From the NCBI RefSeq assembly GCF_001663775.1, contig NZ_KV467168.1, positions 2,454,870 through 2,518,869 of the forward strand: 64,000 bases of DNA, in the 5' to 3' direction. The stretch is from Arthrobacter sp. B6 (GTDB lineage Bacteria; Actinomycetota; Actinomycetes; Actinomycetales; Micrococcaceae). Every line of letters begins with the position of its first letter. The first letter of the stretch is position 1. A program made the translations under genes and the position numbers. The notes beneath the pieces are model-generated. The model was not told the origin of the DNA and searched no databases. It saw only the letters and a list, made by a program, of their open reading frames with translations. Below are positions 36,856 through 45,661 of this stretch, in pieces.

Positions 36856-37476
36856 GTTGCCAGGGTGTAGACAGACGGTCCACTTGTCACAGGGCCAGAG
36901 CACCTCGTCGCCGACCCCGCGGACAAACGCCGCTGCTTTGGGATGGCAATCCCAGGCTGTGGCGAGACATACAGCCAAGCCCCCGGTGTGGCCGAGACTG
37001 CTCGGCACGGCCGGAACGTGGCCTGGGCAGCCCACTCAATGTGTGCTCTCACAAGGGCCGCATCAAGCGTGCTGGAAATCCGGTACCCTCACAGCCTGGT
37101 ACAAGAGTTTGTGCTGACCTGCGGGAGTGTGCGCTTTGTCGCGTCTGGCTTTGTCTCCGAATCAGGACCGCGGGGTTCATCGACTGTGTCGCTACAAAGC
37201 CGCCGCGACATGTGTCCATCGATGGCAGCGCGACTCGCGTGCGGAGCAGAGGACCTTTTCGGCAGTAAGAGCTTCCGCAGGCTGGATACGCGTTCACGGC
37301 GCGAATCAGGTGAGACGCAATCCTTAGTTCCTGAATCCGTTCGGCCAGGACTGCTGGCAGGGCGATTCCAGACGCCGGGCACTGCCTTCCGTCCGTGGGT
37401 GTTACCGCATAAGGCGGTGCAGATGGCGGATGCCGCGTGCCGCTGAATTCACCGACCATGGGCACACGTTTGTGAT

Positions 37477-37492
37477 CGTTTCACGTGAAACT
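37477..37492. promoter_or_regulatory. parS: parS site
   Basis: CGTTTCACGTGAAACT, exact 14-bp core with both outer bases changed. Confidence 0.85.
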
Positions 37493-37796
37493 GATGGCCA
37501 AGCGCCCGACGCTCTGTTGTCGTCTTGCTGTTTTCTGCTGGGAGCGAAGGGTAGACGCCGGCTTCCACGCTGTGCGGCCGGATCTGCGTCGACGTGTAGA
37601 TGTTTTGACGGCGTGGCCCCACACTGCCCAACCGGGCCCCTTGTTTGCGTACGTTGGCTCCCGTTGGCCTGGGAAGGGCGCGTACCGTAGGGCTGGCTAC
37701 ATCGAGACATGTCCATGACGTGGTTATCGAGCAAGGCCCAGCCCTGAATCTTCATAGCAATTTCTCGTGCAGGAGTCAGCGCGCATCAGGGGCTAA

Positions 37797-37812
37797 TGTT
37801 TCACGTGAAACG
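37797..37812. promoter_or_regulatory. parS: parS site
   Basis: TGTTTCACGTGAAACG, one mismatch at the last base. Confidence 0.95.
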
Positions 37813-38686
37813 TGAGCCAGCGCCTCCATGTGAGCCCTCCAGAAGGGCCTAGGTGTGGGTCGGGAGAACTGATGATTACCCGTTCATTGGTGCTGAACAT
37901 CGCGCTTTGGGAAGGAGGAGCCCCACGTCTGCGTGGTGGTCATCCTGAGCTCCGGCGCTACCCGGATGCCGGGGATGCCGGCGCGCGGGCACCACGGCGG
38001 AGGGTACTTTCCGAGTAATCGGAGGATGCTCTAGTTGCACTGGAACTCAACTGCTTGAGCGCACCAGGTACCCCGCCCCCAAGACTTGGTCCGTCCAGCT
38101 CGTACGCCAACTCCGAATATGCAGCTTTGGGCCCTTTGGCGCTGGCCAGCGGCTACAGCCTCGTGCGTCTACGCTCCACCATGGATGGGGAATCGCCTTG
38201 CCCCATCCAAAGAGAGGCGGTGGAGGACGATAACTGCGCTGCAGGGGCCTAGCCGACTGTCCCGCTGACACCACCGGAAAATCCGGCGGAGTGAAGCCGT
38301 CGCACCGAACGGCTCCCCCGATACCGCTGCATTCTTGCCCCAGGCCGCAACCGCGAAAGTTCGGTGGTACGGATCCGGCGTCGGTTACCAAGGTCCGCGG
38401 TCTGTTTTGAAGGTTGATTTATTCGTAGTGGCTGGGCTAGCGCGCAGATACTCGAGCGGATAGCCTCGTGGCCAGTCCTACTGCAGCTAAGATTTCAACC
38501 GGAGCTGGTGGGAGCCGAGCCGCACAGCCATCCAGCTACCGATTCTCCCCCTAGGCAGGTGCGACTGCTGACTGAAGCTTGTGCTGAGCTTTCCTTCCAG
38601 TTATCTCCGCTGCAAAACGAGCACTGCTTGGCAATACGTCAGGGGCAACTCATGCATCCTCCTTCAATAGAAGATCTTGCTGCTCA

Positions 38687-38702
38687 TGTTTCACGTGAAA
38701 CG
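38687..38702. promoter_or_regulatory. parS: parS site
   Basis: TGTTTCACGTGAAACG, one mismatch at the last base. Confidence 0.95.
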
Positions 38703-39184
38703 GAACACGCCAGAGCAGGGGCGTCTCGGATCGCTCCGTGTGCTGGCTGTGCCGTGTCAGGGACATTCCTGAATTATTCTTGGAGTGCATCAGGGCCGCG
38801 CTAGTCGCCAGCGCCATCTGACGCCGCTGTCCGGCCCCTGATTTGCCAAAAGAAGACTCCGGAGGGTGTACAGGAGCTGGGCCTGATGGGACGGGACACT
38901 CGGACGTAACCGACGCGCAGGGGACGAAGCGCCAGACAAAGAAGGCCGGTTCGCAGAACAACGGACACGGTCGGGCATTCCAGCCACTCGTTATGGTCCG
39001 CTGAGTATCTTGACCTGCCCTTTTTGACAATCAGACCGCTCCCGTACAGGCGATGTTAGAGACTTTTTCAGGGCTGGGTGCCGTACCCGCGCAGCGCGTC
39101 CCCATGTGGGTCCGATGTGAACGCCGCAGGCATCCGTTGACGGGGCCCTGCTGAGGGACTGGTTCCGGAGGTGCGGCTGCGGAG

Positions 39185-39200
39185 TGTTTCACGTGAAACA
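39185..39200. promoter_or_regulatory. parS: parS site
   Basis: Exact consensus TGTTTCACGTGAAACA, the last site, about 270 bases before the trxA stop. Confidence 0.97.
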
Positions 39201-39392
39201 CGCGGACGGGAGGTTACTCCACTACCCTCGGTGAGTACTCCGCCCGGTCCAGCTCCACGGAAACTCCAGAATCTTCTCCGCGGCGTCTCAGAGGGGCTTC
39301 TGTGGCAGACTAGCCATTGAATGAACCAAATCCGGTCTATTCTGGCCGAGTCAGCACGGCGCAACAGAACATAGCTGTTCGGTCCGATACCT

Positions 39393-39434
39393 TAAAAGCG
39401 AGTGGCCACCGTTCGAAGCCGGTGGCCACTCGCT
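39393..39434 (-). terminator. Intrinsic terminator of the trxB-trxA operon
   Basis: A perfect 14-bp stem (AGCGAGTGGCCACC at 39397-39410, complement at 39421-39434) with a 10-base loop. On the minus strand TTTT follows. It lies 35 bases after the trxA stop. Confidence 0.88.
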
Positions 39435-39469
39435 GGATCGCTGATCGGAGCCCAGTCCCCTGAAGTTGT

Positions 39470-39796
39470 CTAGGACAGGACGTCTGCGAATTCCTTTTCA
39501 AAGAACTGCTTAGGCTTTGCGCCGATGACCGTGCTCTTTACCTGTCCGTCCTGGAAAAGGTAGACGGCGGGAATCGATGTGATGCCGTATTCAGCGGCGA
39601 TGGCGGGGTTGTCATCAACGTTGAGCTTGACGACGTTCACCTTCTCGCTGTATTCGACCGAGATCTCGTCGAGGATGGGACCCAGCTTGCGGCAGGGACC
39701 GCACCACTCTGCCCAGAAGTCCACGATGACCGGCTTGTCCGCGGACAAAACATCCGCGCCGAAACTTTCATCAGTTACGTCTTTTGCGTTGCTCAT
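39470..39796 (-). CDS. trxA: Thioredoxin
   Basis: A 108-residue cytosolic thiol-disulfide oxidoreductase. The active site WCGPC is at residues 31-35, and the cis-Pro segment is ITSIPAVYLF. It is reduced by the product of trxB, 36 bases upstream on the same strand. It is the last gene of the leftward trx operon before the parS region. Confidence 0.97.
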   Translation of the reverse strand: MSNAKDVTDESFGADVLSADKPVIVDFWAEWCGPCRKLGPILDEISVEYSEKVNVVKLNVDDNPAIAAEYGITSIPAVYLFQDGQVKSTVIGAKPKQFFEKEFADVLS

Positions 39797-39832
39797 AATT
39801 TTGTCTCTTTCTTCGAAGGGTTGGTACGCGGA

Positions 39833-40789
39833 TTACGCGTGAAGATCTGCGAGGTAGTGCTCCACGTCAATGGCGGCTACGCAGCCCGAACCGGAAGCCG
39901 TGATGGCTTGACGGTAGGTGGGGTCTACGACGTCTCCGGCGGCAAAGACACCGGGGATGCTGGTCTTGGAACTGCGGCCCTCAACGGCGATTGTGCCGGC
40001 AGGCGTAATCTCCAGCGCATCCTTCACCAACTCAGTGCGGGGATCGTTGCCAATTGCCACGAAAACGCCGGTGACGGCGAGGGCGGAAACGGATCCGTCC
40101 AGCAGGTTCTTGATCTTCAAGCCCGTAACCTTGTTCTCACCAACCACATCGTCCACCGTGCTGTTCCAGACGAAGTTGATCTTTTCGTGCGCCAGGGCGC
40201 GGTCAGCCATGATCTTCGACGCCTTCAGTGAATCGCGGCGGTGGACCACTGTGACTGACTTGGCGAACTTGGTCAGGAACAGTGCTTCCTCCATGGCAGA
40301 GTCTCCCCCACCGATGACGGCTATGTCCTGATTCTTGAAAAAGAAACCGTCACAGGTTGCACACCAGCTGACGCCGTGGCCGGAGAGGCGCTTTTCGTTG
40401 GGGAGCCCCAGCTCGCGGTAAGCCGATCCCGTCGAGAGAATGATCGCGCGTGCCTGGAATGTTTCACCGGTGGCGATGGTGACGGACTTGACGTCTCCCT
40501 CGAGCTGCAGAGCAGTGACATCCTCAAACTGGATTTCCGTGCCGAACCGCGCCGCCTGCTTCTCGAAGTTTTCCATAAGGTCCGGCCCCATGATGCCTTC
40601 GGGGAAACCAGGGTAATTTTCGACGTCGGTGGTGTTCATCAGTTCGCCGCCGGCGGTGACGGAGCCAGCCAGAAGCAGGGGCTTGAGGTTTGCACGAGCC
40701 GTGTACACGGCAGCCGTGTAGCCAGCCGGCCCCGAGCCGACGATGATGACATCACGTACTTCGGACGCGGTGTTTTCTGCGTTGGTCAC
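39833..40789 (-). CDS. trxB: Thioredoxin-disulfide reductase
   Basis: A 318-residue FAD/NADPH flavoenzyme. FAD-binding [16 protein letters not shown] is at about 18-33, the redox pair CATC at 143-146, the NADPH motif [13 protein letters not shown], and the C-terminal FAD segment [18 protein letters not shown] 40789 was chosen because it gives the standard N-terminus; the open frame upstream to 40843 is not family sequence. It forms an operon with trxA. Confidence 0.96.
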   Translation of the reverse strand: MTNAENTASEVRDVIIVGSGPAGYTAAVYTARANLKPLLLAGSVTAGGELMNTTDVENYPGFPEGIMGPDLMENFEKQAARFGTEIQFEDVTALQLEGDVKSVTIATGETFQARAIILSTGSAYRELGLPNEKRLSGHGVSWCATCDGFFFKNQDIAVIGGGDSAMEEALFLTKFAKSVTVVHRRDSLKASKIMADRALAHEKINFVWNSTVDDVVGENKVTGLKIKNLLDGSVSALAVTGVFVAIGNDPRTELVKDALEITPAGTIAVEGRSSKTSIPGVFAAGDVVDPTYRQAITASGSGCVAAIDVEHYLADLHA

Positions 40790-40962
40790 TGAACGGTGAA
40801 CCTCTTCCTTAATCGATGCGCCAGCCCGTGGAGGCGGCCACATGGCACAACTGAATCGTGATGCTGGATATTCCGGGCGCCGGCAAACGAAGGAACCGTA
40901 CAGGGACGGTGCAGGGCCACCTCAAGAACGACGCCATACCAGATTACCGTCTGGAGACAGAA

Positions 40963-41014
40963 GGGCCGCGCCCTGTTACCGCGGGAATGACTCCTGCAGG
41001 GAATGGGGCGCGGC
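40963..41014 (-). terminator. Possible terminator after the pseudokinase-like gene
   Basis: 10-bp arms GGCCGCGCCC and GGGCGCGGCC separated by about 31 bases that can form a smaller inner structure. It lies just past the stop of the gene ending at 41040, without a clean T-tract. Confidence 0.4.
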
Positions 41015-41039
41015 CTGACGGCGGCGCTGGCCGTACTAA

Positions 41040-42593
41040 CTACTGGATCTTGACTTCGGCCAGGCGGATACCGAATCCGTAACGGGTCTTCGGTGCTGCC
41101 AGCTTGGGCAAAGTCTTGATGGAAACAATGACGTAGTCCGCCTGGACAGGCTCGGCAAGGGGCAGGGTCAGGTCAGTGGAGGTGAAGCTGTTGGTCCCCA
41201 CCTGCTTCGCGCCATCCAACGACGGGCGGTCGTTCGTGAACACGCTGATGTTGCCGCCGGAAGCGCCCAGCTGGGTCAGCGTGATGGAGGAAACGGTGGC
41301 CGTTTCCTTTAGCTTGATGAACAGCGGAACACCGTCAGCGGCAAGCCCTCCCCATCCCTCAGTTGCGAACTCCATGTCCGACCAGTAACTGGCAGCATTG
41401 CCGTCAAACGCCTTGACCAGATCCACGTCGTATGTCGCAGCGAAGTCGAAATTACCCTGGCGGGTAATTTCCTCGATGGCGGGGGGTGCGGCCGGTGCAG
41501 GGGCGGTCGCCGTCGGGCTGGCCGTACCGGGATCTGTTGGGGCGGTGGTTGAGCCAGTGGCCGTAGTGTTTGCCTGCGGATCAGAGCGGAACAGGCTGCC
41601 CAGGTTGGTAACGGCGAAAACGAGGCCCACAACCAGGACCACCGCCAGCAGACCACCAACCAGCCAACGCATCGACCGGGGCTCGCGTTCGGGTTCGTCG
41701 TCGTCGTAGTAGTCGCCCGGGTCATCCGTGGAAGCCGTAGACGTAGCCGTCCCTGCGGACGCAGCGGAACGGGCGAAGCCTGGGAACTTTCCTCCGGAAC
41801 GGTCAGTCCCACGGGATGCGGCGGGCTTAGCGGATTCATCATGGGCGGCCTCCTGATCGTGGCCGCCGTAGCTGTAGTCCTCTTCGTTCCACAATGAAAC
41901 TTTAGGCGAAGCAGCGCCGGTGTCTTCCCTTGAACCGGACGGTCCTGAAGCCGGGACCTCGGGCTGCCGGACGCCGGGCCGCACCTGGTGGGGAGCCGTC
42001 GCCTGCTGCGAGGCTGCACTCGCTGCGGCTGCGCCTGAGGCCGCAGCACCGCCAGCAGCCGCTCCGGCAGCAGGAGACGCTGCTGGACGGGCGGGCGGCC
42101 TGGGCGGTACCACTGGCTGGTTGGCGCGGTAGGGGTCAACCTGGCGCGGGTGCTCGCCCGCATAGTTGATGTAGCCGGCGTCGACGTTCTCTTCGTCGTC
42201 GTACGGTTCGGGTTCGTGAGACCGCGCCTGGCCGAAAATTTCACTTCCGAGCGTATCCGTGAAGAACGGTTCGACGTACGGCGGGTTGGAGGCAACCACA
42301 AGGTCCAGCAGGTCAGCGGCGGAGGTGTGGTTCGTGATCAGGTAGGTGGCCGCTTCGGTGACGCCCAGGTCAAGGACCTGGACGGTGCCGGGCCGTTCAC
42401 CGGTGGCAACTTCGCGGGCGCTCTGGGCAACCTGCTCAGTATTTTCCGGGCCAGCAACCAGAATGCTGACCGGACGGTTCAGAACCTGGTCCACCCCGTC
42501 CAGCACCAGATCCTGGTCGTGTGAGGTCAATACCGTGGCTGTGACCTTATAGCGGCCGCCGAGTACTGATCCAACATCGATCGGGTGGGACAC
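41040..42593 (-). CDS. Pseudokinase-like membrane protein, separate counterpart of the MviN C-terminal part
   Basis: A 517-residue protein. Residues 1-125 resemble a degenerate Ser/Thr kinase N-lobe (GSVLGGRYKVTATVLTSHDQ, then RPVSILVAG) without glycine loop, catalytic Lys or HRD. A long Ala/Pro/Asp-rich linker follows, then one membrane helix (about 310-330), a Thr/Pro-rich stalk and an extracytoplasmic beta-rich, discoidin-like domain (about 375-517, with AFDGNAASYWSDM and ITLTQLGASGGNISVFT). In mycobacterial MviN, MurJ is fused to a pseudokinase that binds FhaA and to such an outer domain. Here this module is a separate gene just downstream of murJ. Inference: it docks signalling proteins to the lipid II flippase. 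Confidence 0.8.
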   Translation of the reverse strand: MSHPIDVGSVLGGRYKVTATVLTSHDQDLVLDGVDQVLNRPVSILVAGPENTEQVAQSAREVATGERPGTVQVLDLGVTEAATYLITNHTSAADLLDLVVASNPPYVEPFFTDTLGSEIFGQARSHEPEPYDDEENVDAGYINYAGEHPRQVDPYRANQPVVPPRPPARPAASPAAGAAAGGAAASGAAAASAASQQATAPHQVRPGVRQPEVPASGPSGSREDTGAASPKVSLWNEEDYSYGGHDQEAAHDESAKPAASRGTDRSGGKFPGFARSAASAGTATSTASTDDPGDYYDDDEPEREPRSMRWLVGGLLAVVLVVGLVFAVTNLGSLFRSDPQANTTATGSTTAPTDPGTASPTATAPAPAAPPAIEEITRQGNFDFAATYDVDLVKAFDGNAASYWSDMEFATEGWGGLAADGVPLFIKLKETATVSSITLTQLGASGGNISVFTNDRPSLDGAKQVGTNSFTSTDLTLPLAEPVQADYVIVSIKTLPKLAAPKTRYGFGIRLAEVKIQ

Positions 42594-42766
42594 GTGTTCC
42601 TCCTAGACTGTCCGGGAAATTGCCGGCGTATGGGTGGCGCCACCGCTGTCGAGCGCCTGCCGGCGGGCCGGCTGACGCTTGACTGCAACAACCCTTGTTC
42701 ACTTTCGATCCTAGCCGATGGGCTGTGGCGGTCGGTGAAGGCAGGCAGCCGGAAACTCCGGCTATA

Positions 42767-44881
42767 TCACTTTTTTCGGGGCCGTCGCGGCCTGAAATGG
42801 GGGTTCTTCCCGGCTGGCCCTTGGAAGGTCCGCCGTCCAGGCAGCGGAATCTCGTCCCGCAGCAGGCCGCGCTTTGCCGTGCCGGGCACGTCCTCCGCCG
42901 GAAGGTATCCTCCGCCGCCGTTATCGGAGTCAGCTGGAACAACGGGCCCGGGGGCATGTTTCCGTGTGGCTTCCGGGATTGGCCCGGCCCGGAAGGAGAC
43001 GGCGTCAAACTCGCCGGAGATGCGGGGGACCAGGCCGGTGTCCACCGAGACTGTGGCGCGTTCCGGCGTCGTACTTTGCGATGCAGAGGAGGCTCCCCCG
43101 GAACCGGACGACGGCGGCGCTGCCGGCTCCGAATCTGCAGGACCGGCGGGCGCGGCGCGCCCCAGCCGTCCCATCAGGGGGCGCATCAGATCACGCAGTT
43201 CAGAGACGTGGAAGATCTTCAGCAGGAAAAGATAGGCCACCAGCATCACGGGCCCGACGACGATGATGGTCACCAGGGCTGCGAGCCGGTCGCTCCAGGC
43301 AAAGCCGTCCGGGCTGTAGCTGCCCAGCAGCCACAGGGCCCCGGCCCCGGCGATTGCTGAACCGAGTCCGGCATACCCCATCCGGATGTAGGAGTTGGCA
43401 ATCCGCGGCCCATCCAGGTGGCCCAGGAGCCGGCGCAGGAAGAAGGCACTGATCACCACCGAGAGGATATTGCCCACCATGTACAGGATGGCGATGGCGT
43501 AGATGATCTGCCCCACCGGCAGGAACTGGATGGTGAAGGCACCGGCCACGTAGACCACGGCCAGGAGGAGCTGGATATAGAACGGGGTCCGCGCATCCTC
43601 GTTGGCATAGAACACCCGGGACATCATGAAGTTGGCACTCATGAACGGTGTGCTCAGGGCTAGGATGGTCAGGGTCTGCGCGAGCATGACGCCGTCCTGT
43701 CTTTCCCCGCCCGAGAAGAACATGCCCAGCGGCCCGGCCAGGGCAAACAGGGCAAGCGCACCGAAGACCGTGGCCACGGCCATGGTGCGCAGGCCATGGG
43801 ACAGGGCGTCCCTGAGTTCTTCCTTGTTACCGTCCTGGGAGGCCCGGGTCATCCGGTTGAAAAGGACCGTGGCAAGGGACAGCGCAATGACGGAGTGTGG
43901 CAGCAGATAGAGCTGGCTGGCCACTTCCAGCACCGCGTTTCCGGGCAGGAAGTCTGCGGCTGGATCCCCCGCGCGTTCCAGGCGGAGCCGTTCGGCGCCC
44001 GGGATGGTAGCGATCCGCATGACGTAGAGGAAGGCAAGCTGCCCGACGGCGGCCGTCAGCAGCGTCCAGACGCCCAGCCTTGCTGCCTGGCCAAGTCCAA
44101 CCCCGCGCCACCCGAACCGGGGACGGAGGCCAAGTTTCAGCCGGAACACCGGGATGAGCAGGATGGCCGTCTGGGCCACCACGCCGATGGTGGAGAAACC
44201 TGCCACGAGCAATGTCTGCGAGGGTCCCCAGTTGTCCAGGGTGTGCGGATTGACCTCGTTGGCGCCGTAGATCCAGATGAACATGCCCAGGCCACCGATG
44301 CCCACAAGGTTGTTCAGGATGGGCGCCCACATGGCCGGGCCAAAGGCGCCGTTGGCGTTGAGCACCTGCGTGAGGAGTGCATAGAGGCCATAGAAGAAGA
44401 TCTGGGGCAGGCACCAAAAGGCGAACGCAATGGCCAGGGCCTTTTGTTGGGACGAGTATCCCTGGGTGGTCAGGTCGATGATCCAGGGCGCCGCCAGCGT
44501 GACCAGGGCGGTGAGGCCCAAAAGCAGCAGGACGGCGAGGGTGAGGAGTCGGCTGATGTAGTCCGCTCCCCTGTCCGGGGCTTTGCTCGCTTTGATGATC
44601 TGCGGGACCAGCACGGCGTTGAAAACACCGCCGGCCACCAGCAGGAATATCAGGTTGGGGAGGTTGTTGGCGTTGATGAATGTGTCATTGACCGTGGAGC
44701 TCAGCCCCAGGGCAGCCGCCAGCATCCACGTCTTGCCGAAGCCCAGGAACCGTGAAATGAGCGTCCCGGCGGCCATGATGGCACTGGAACGCGTTTCGCC
44801 GGGCTGGGCAGCGTTTGGCGGGGTTTCACCGGCGCCGCGCGCTTCATCGGAAGGGAAGTTGGTAGCTGACATCGACTTCAT
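42767..44881 (-). CDS. murJ: Lipid II flippase MurJ (MviN family)
   Basis: A 704-residue MOP-superfamily protein with about 14 membrane helices (residues 35-560) that moves lipid II across the membrane. Recognisable stretches are RSSAIMAAGTLISRFLGFGKTWMLA at the start of the core and NANNLPNLIFLLVAGGVFNAVLVPQI. The C-terminal 140 residues are a disordered Pro/Ser/Ala-rich tail ending in basic RRPRKK. ATG 44881 and ATG 44872 are both possible starts. Its neighbour downstream carries the pseudokinase module that is fused in mycobacteria. Confidence 0.95.
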   Translation of the reverse strand: MKSMSATNFPSDEARGAGETPPNAAQPGETRSSAIMAAGTLISRFLGFGKTWMLAAALGLSSTVNDTFINANNLPNLIFLLVAGGVFNAVLVPQIIKASKAPDRGADYISRLLTLAVLLLLGLTALVTLAAPWIIDLTTQGYSSQQKALAIAFAFWCLPQIFFYGLYALLTQVLNANGAFGPAMWAPILNNLVGIGGLGMFIWIYGANEVNPHTLDNWGPSQTLLVAGFSTIGVVAQTAILLIPVFRLKLGLRPRFGWRGVGLGQAARLGVWTLLTAAVGQLAFLYVMRIATIPGAERLRLERAGDPAADFLPGNAVLEVASQLYLLPHSVIALSLATVLFNRMTRASQDGNKEELRDALSHGLRTMAVATVFGALALFALAGPLGMFFSGGERQDGVMLAQTLTILALSTPFMSANFMMSRVFYANEDARTPFYIQLLLAVVYVAGAFTIQFLPVGQIIYAIAILYMVGNILSVVISAFFLRRLLGHLDGPRIANSYIRMGYAGLGSAIAGAGALWLLGSYSPDGFAWSDRLAALVTIIVVGPVMLVAYLFLLKIFHVSELRDLMRPLMGRLGRAAPAGPADSEPAAPPSSGSGGASSASQSTTPERATVSVDTGLVPRISGEFDAVSFRAGPIPEATRKHAPGPVVPADSDNGGGGYLPAEDVPGTAKRGLLRDEIPLPGRRTFQGPAGKNPHFRPRRPRKK

Positions 44882-44953
44882 CGTCTCACCCGGACGCCGT
44901 TAATGCCGCAACGCGGCGGCCGGCCGGGGGTCGCGGGGGCGCTGGGTGTACCA

Positions 44954-45502
44954 CTAAAGATGTTCGGGCAGGACTTCCCGCGCGAGGTCGGCGATGCGCC
45001 GCTCGTTGGGAAAGGAGAGCTTCCGTGCGAGTTCCTGGATGGGCACCCAGGCGACGTCCACTGCTTCCTGGTCGGGATCGTTCTCGATGGTGAGTTCGCC
45101 GCCCGTGGCGCGCAGCAGGTAATGGTGCACGGTCTTGTGCACGCGGTGCCCGCTGACAGTGAACCAGTAGTCGATGCTGCCAAGCGGCGCCAGGATGTTT
45201 CCTTCGATGCCGGTTTCCTCGGCAATCTCGCGAACTGCCGCCTGCTCGTTGTTCTCTTTGCCTTCCGGATGCCCCTTCGGCAGGCACCACTCCAGCCGTC
45301 CGCCCCTGTTAAGGCGGGCAATGATTGCAACCCTGAGTTCGCCGTCGGACGTGTCCACCACCACGCCACCGGCGCTGATTTCCTCAACGGTGGGGAGAGA
45401 GGCCGGGGCCGAGTGCTGGGCGGGCGCGACGTGGGCACCGATTGCCGATGGCAACGGTGGATTTGTCCTCCTGCCGGGAGCGCTCGGTACGGGATGGGCC
45501 AT
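44954..45502 (-). CDS. Nudix hydrolase (MutT4-like)
   Basis: A 182-residue enzyme that cleaves a nucleoside diphosphate linked to another moiety. The Nudix box is complete: G-H-P-E-G-K-E at 5-residue spacing and REIAEETGI. A Pro/Ser-rich N-terminus of about 40 residues precedes ISAGGVVVD. ATG 45502 is preferred; TAGAGT (45510-45515, minus strand) ends 8 bases before it, hinting at a leaderless mRNA. The neighbours murJ and cca match mycobacterial mutT4. Its substrate is unknown. Confidence 0.9.
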   Translation of the reverse strand: MAHPVPSAPGRRTNPPLPSAIGAHVAPAQHSAPASLPTVEEISAGGVVVDTSDGELRVAIIARLNRGGRLEWCLPKGHPEGKENNEQAAVREIAEETGIEGNILAPLGSIDYWFTVSGHRVHKTVHHYLLRATGGELTIENDPDQEAVDVAWVPIQELARKLSFPNERRIADLAREVLPEHL

Positions 45503-45661
45503 GAAGTCCACTCTAACGACTCTTGCCCGTTCCTGATGACCGGAACATGACATCAAGATGGACTGCGTATGACGCACTTTGCCGGCGCAGGGACGATTAG
45601 GCATGATCTTCACGCGATTTTGGCCTGCCAACGCTCTGGTTTCTGCCAAGCTTAAGTAACT

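Larger units (their letters stand above)
34112..39469. other. 5.36-kb noncoding parS-rich region (putative centromere)
   Basis: Between the parB and trxA stops there is no ORF with a recognisable family, good ribosome binding site or operon fit. The stretch holds eight TTTCACGTGAAA palindromes, DnaA-box groups at 36478-36498 and 36810-36855, one 38-base-period direct repeat, and terminators at both ends. In Mycobacterium cwlM lies between trxC and parB, so this region sits in that slot. Whether it is maintained as a centromere or contains remnants of lost genes cannot be decided from this sequence alone; the many parS sites favour a function. Confidence 0.8.

Noticed and set aside
34246..38804. 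ORFs of 60-190 codons in both strands between parB and trxA
   Set aside because: No family signature, no good ribosome binding site and no operon arrangement; several translate parS palindromes (FHVK or VSRET), which is not coding evidence.
34133..39200. Regular spacing of parS sites near multiples of 300 bp
   Set aside because: Intervals are 625, 291, 1544, 884, 320, 890 and 498 bases; the last does not fit, and the rest can be forced.
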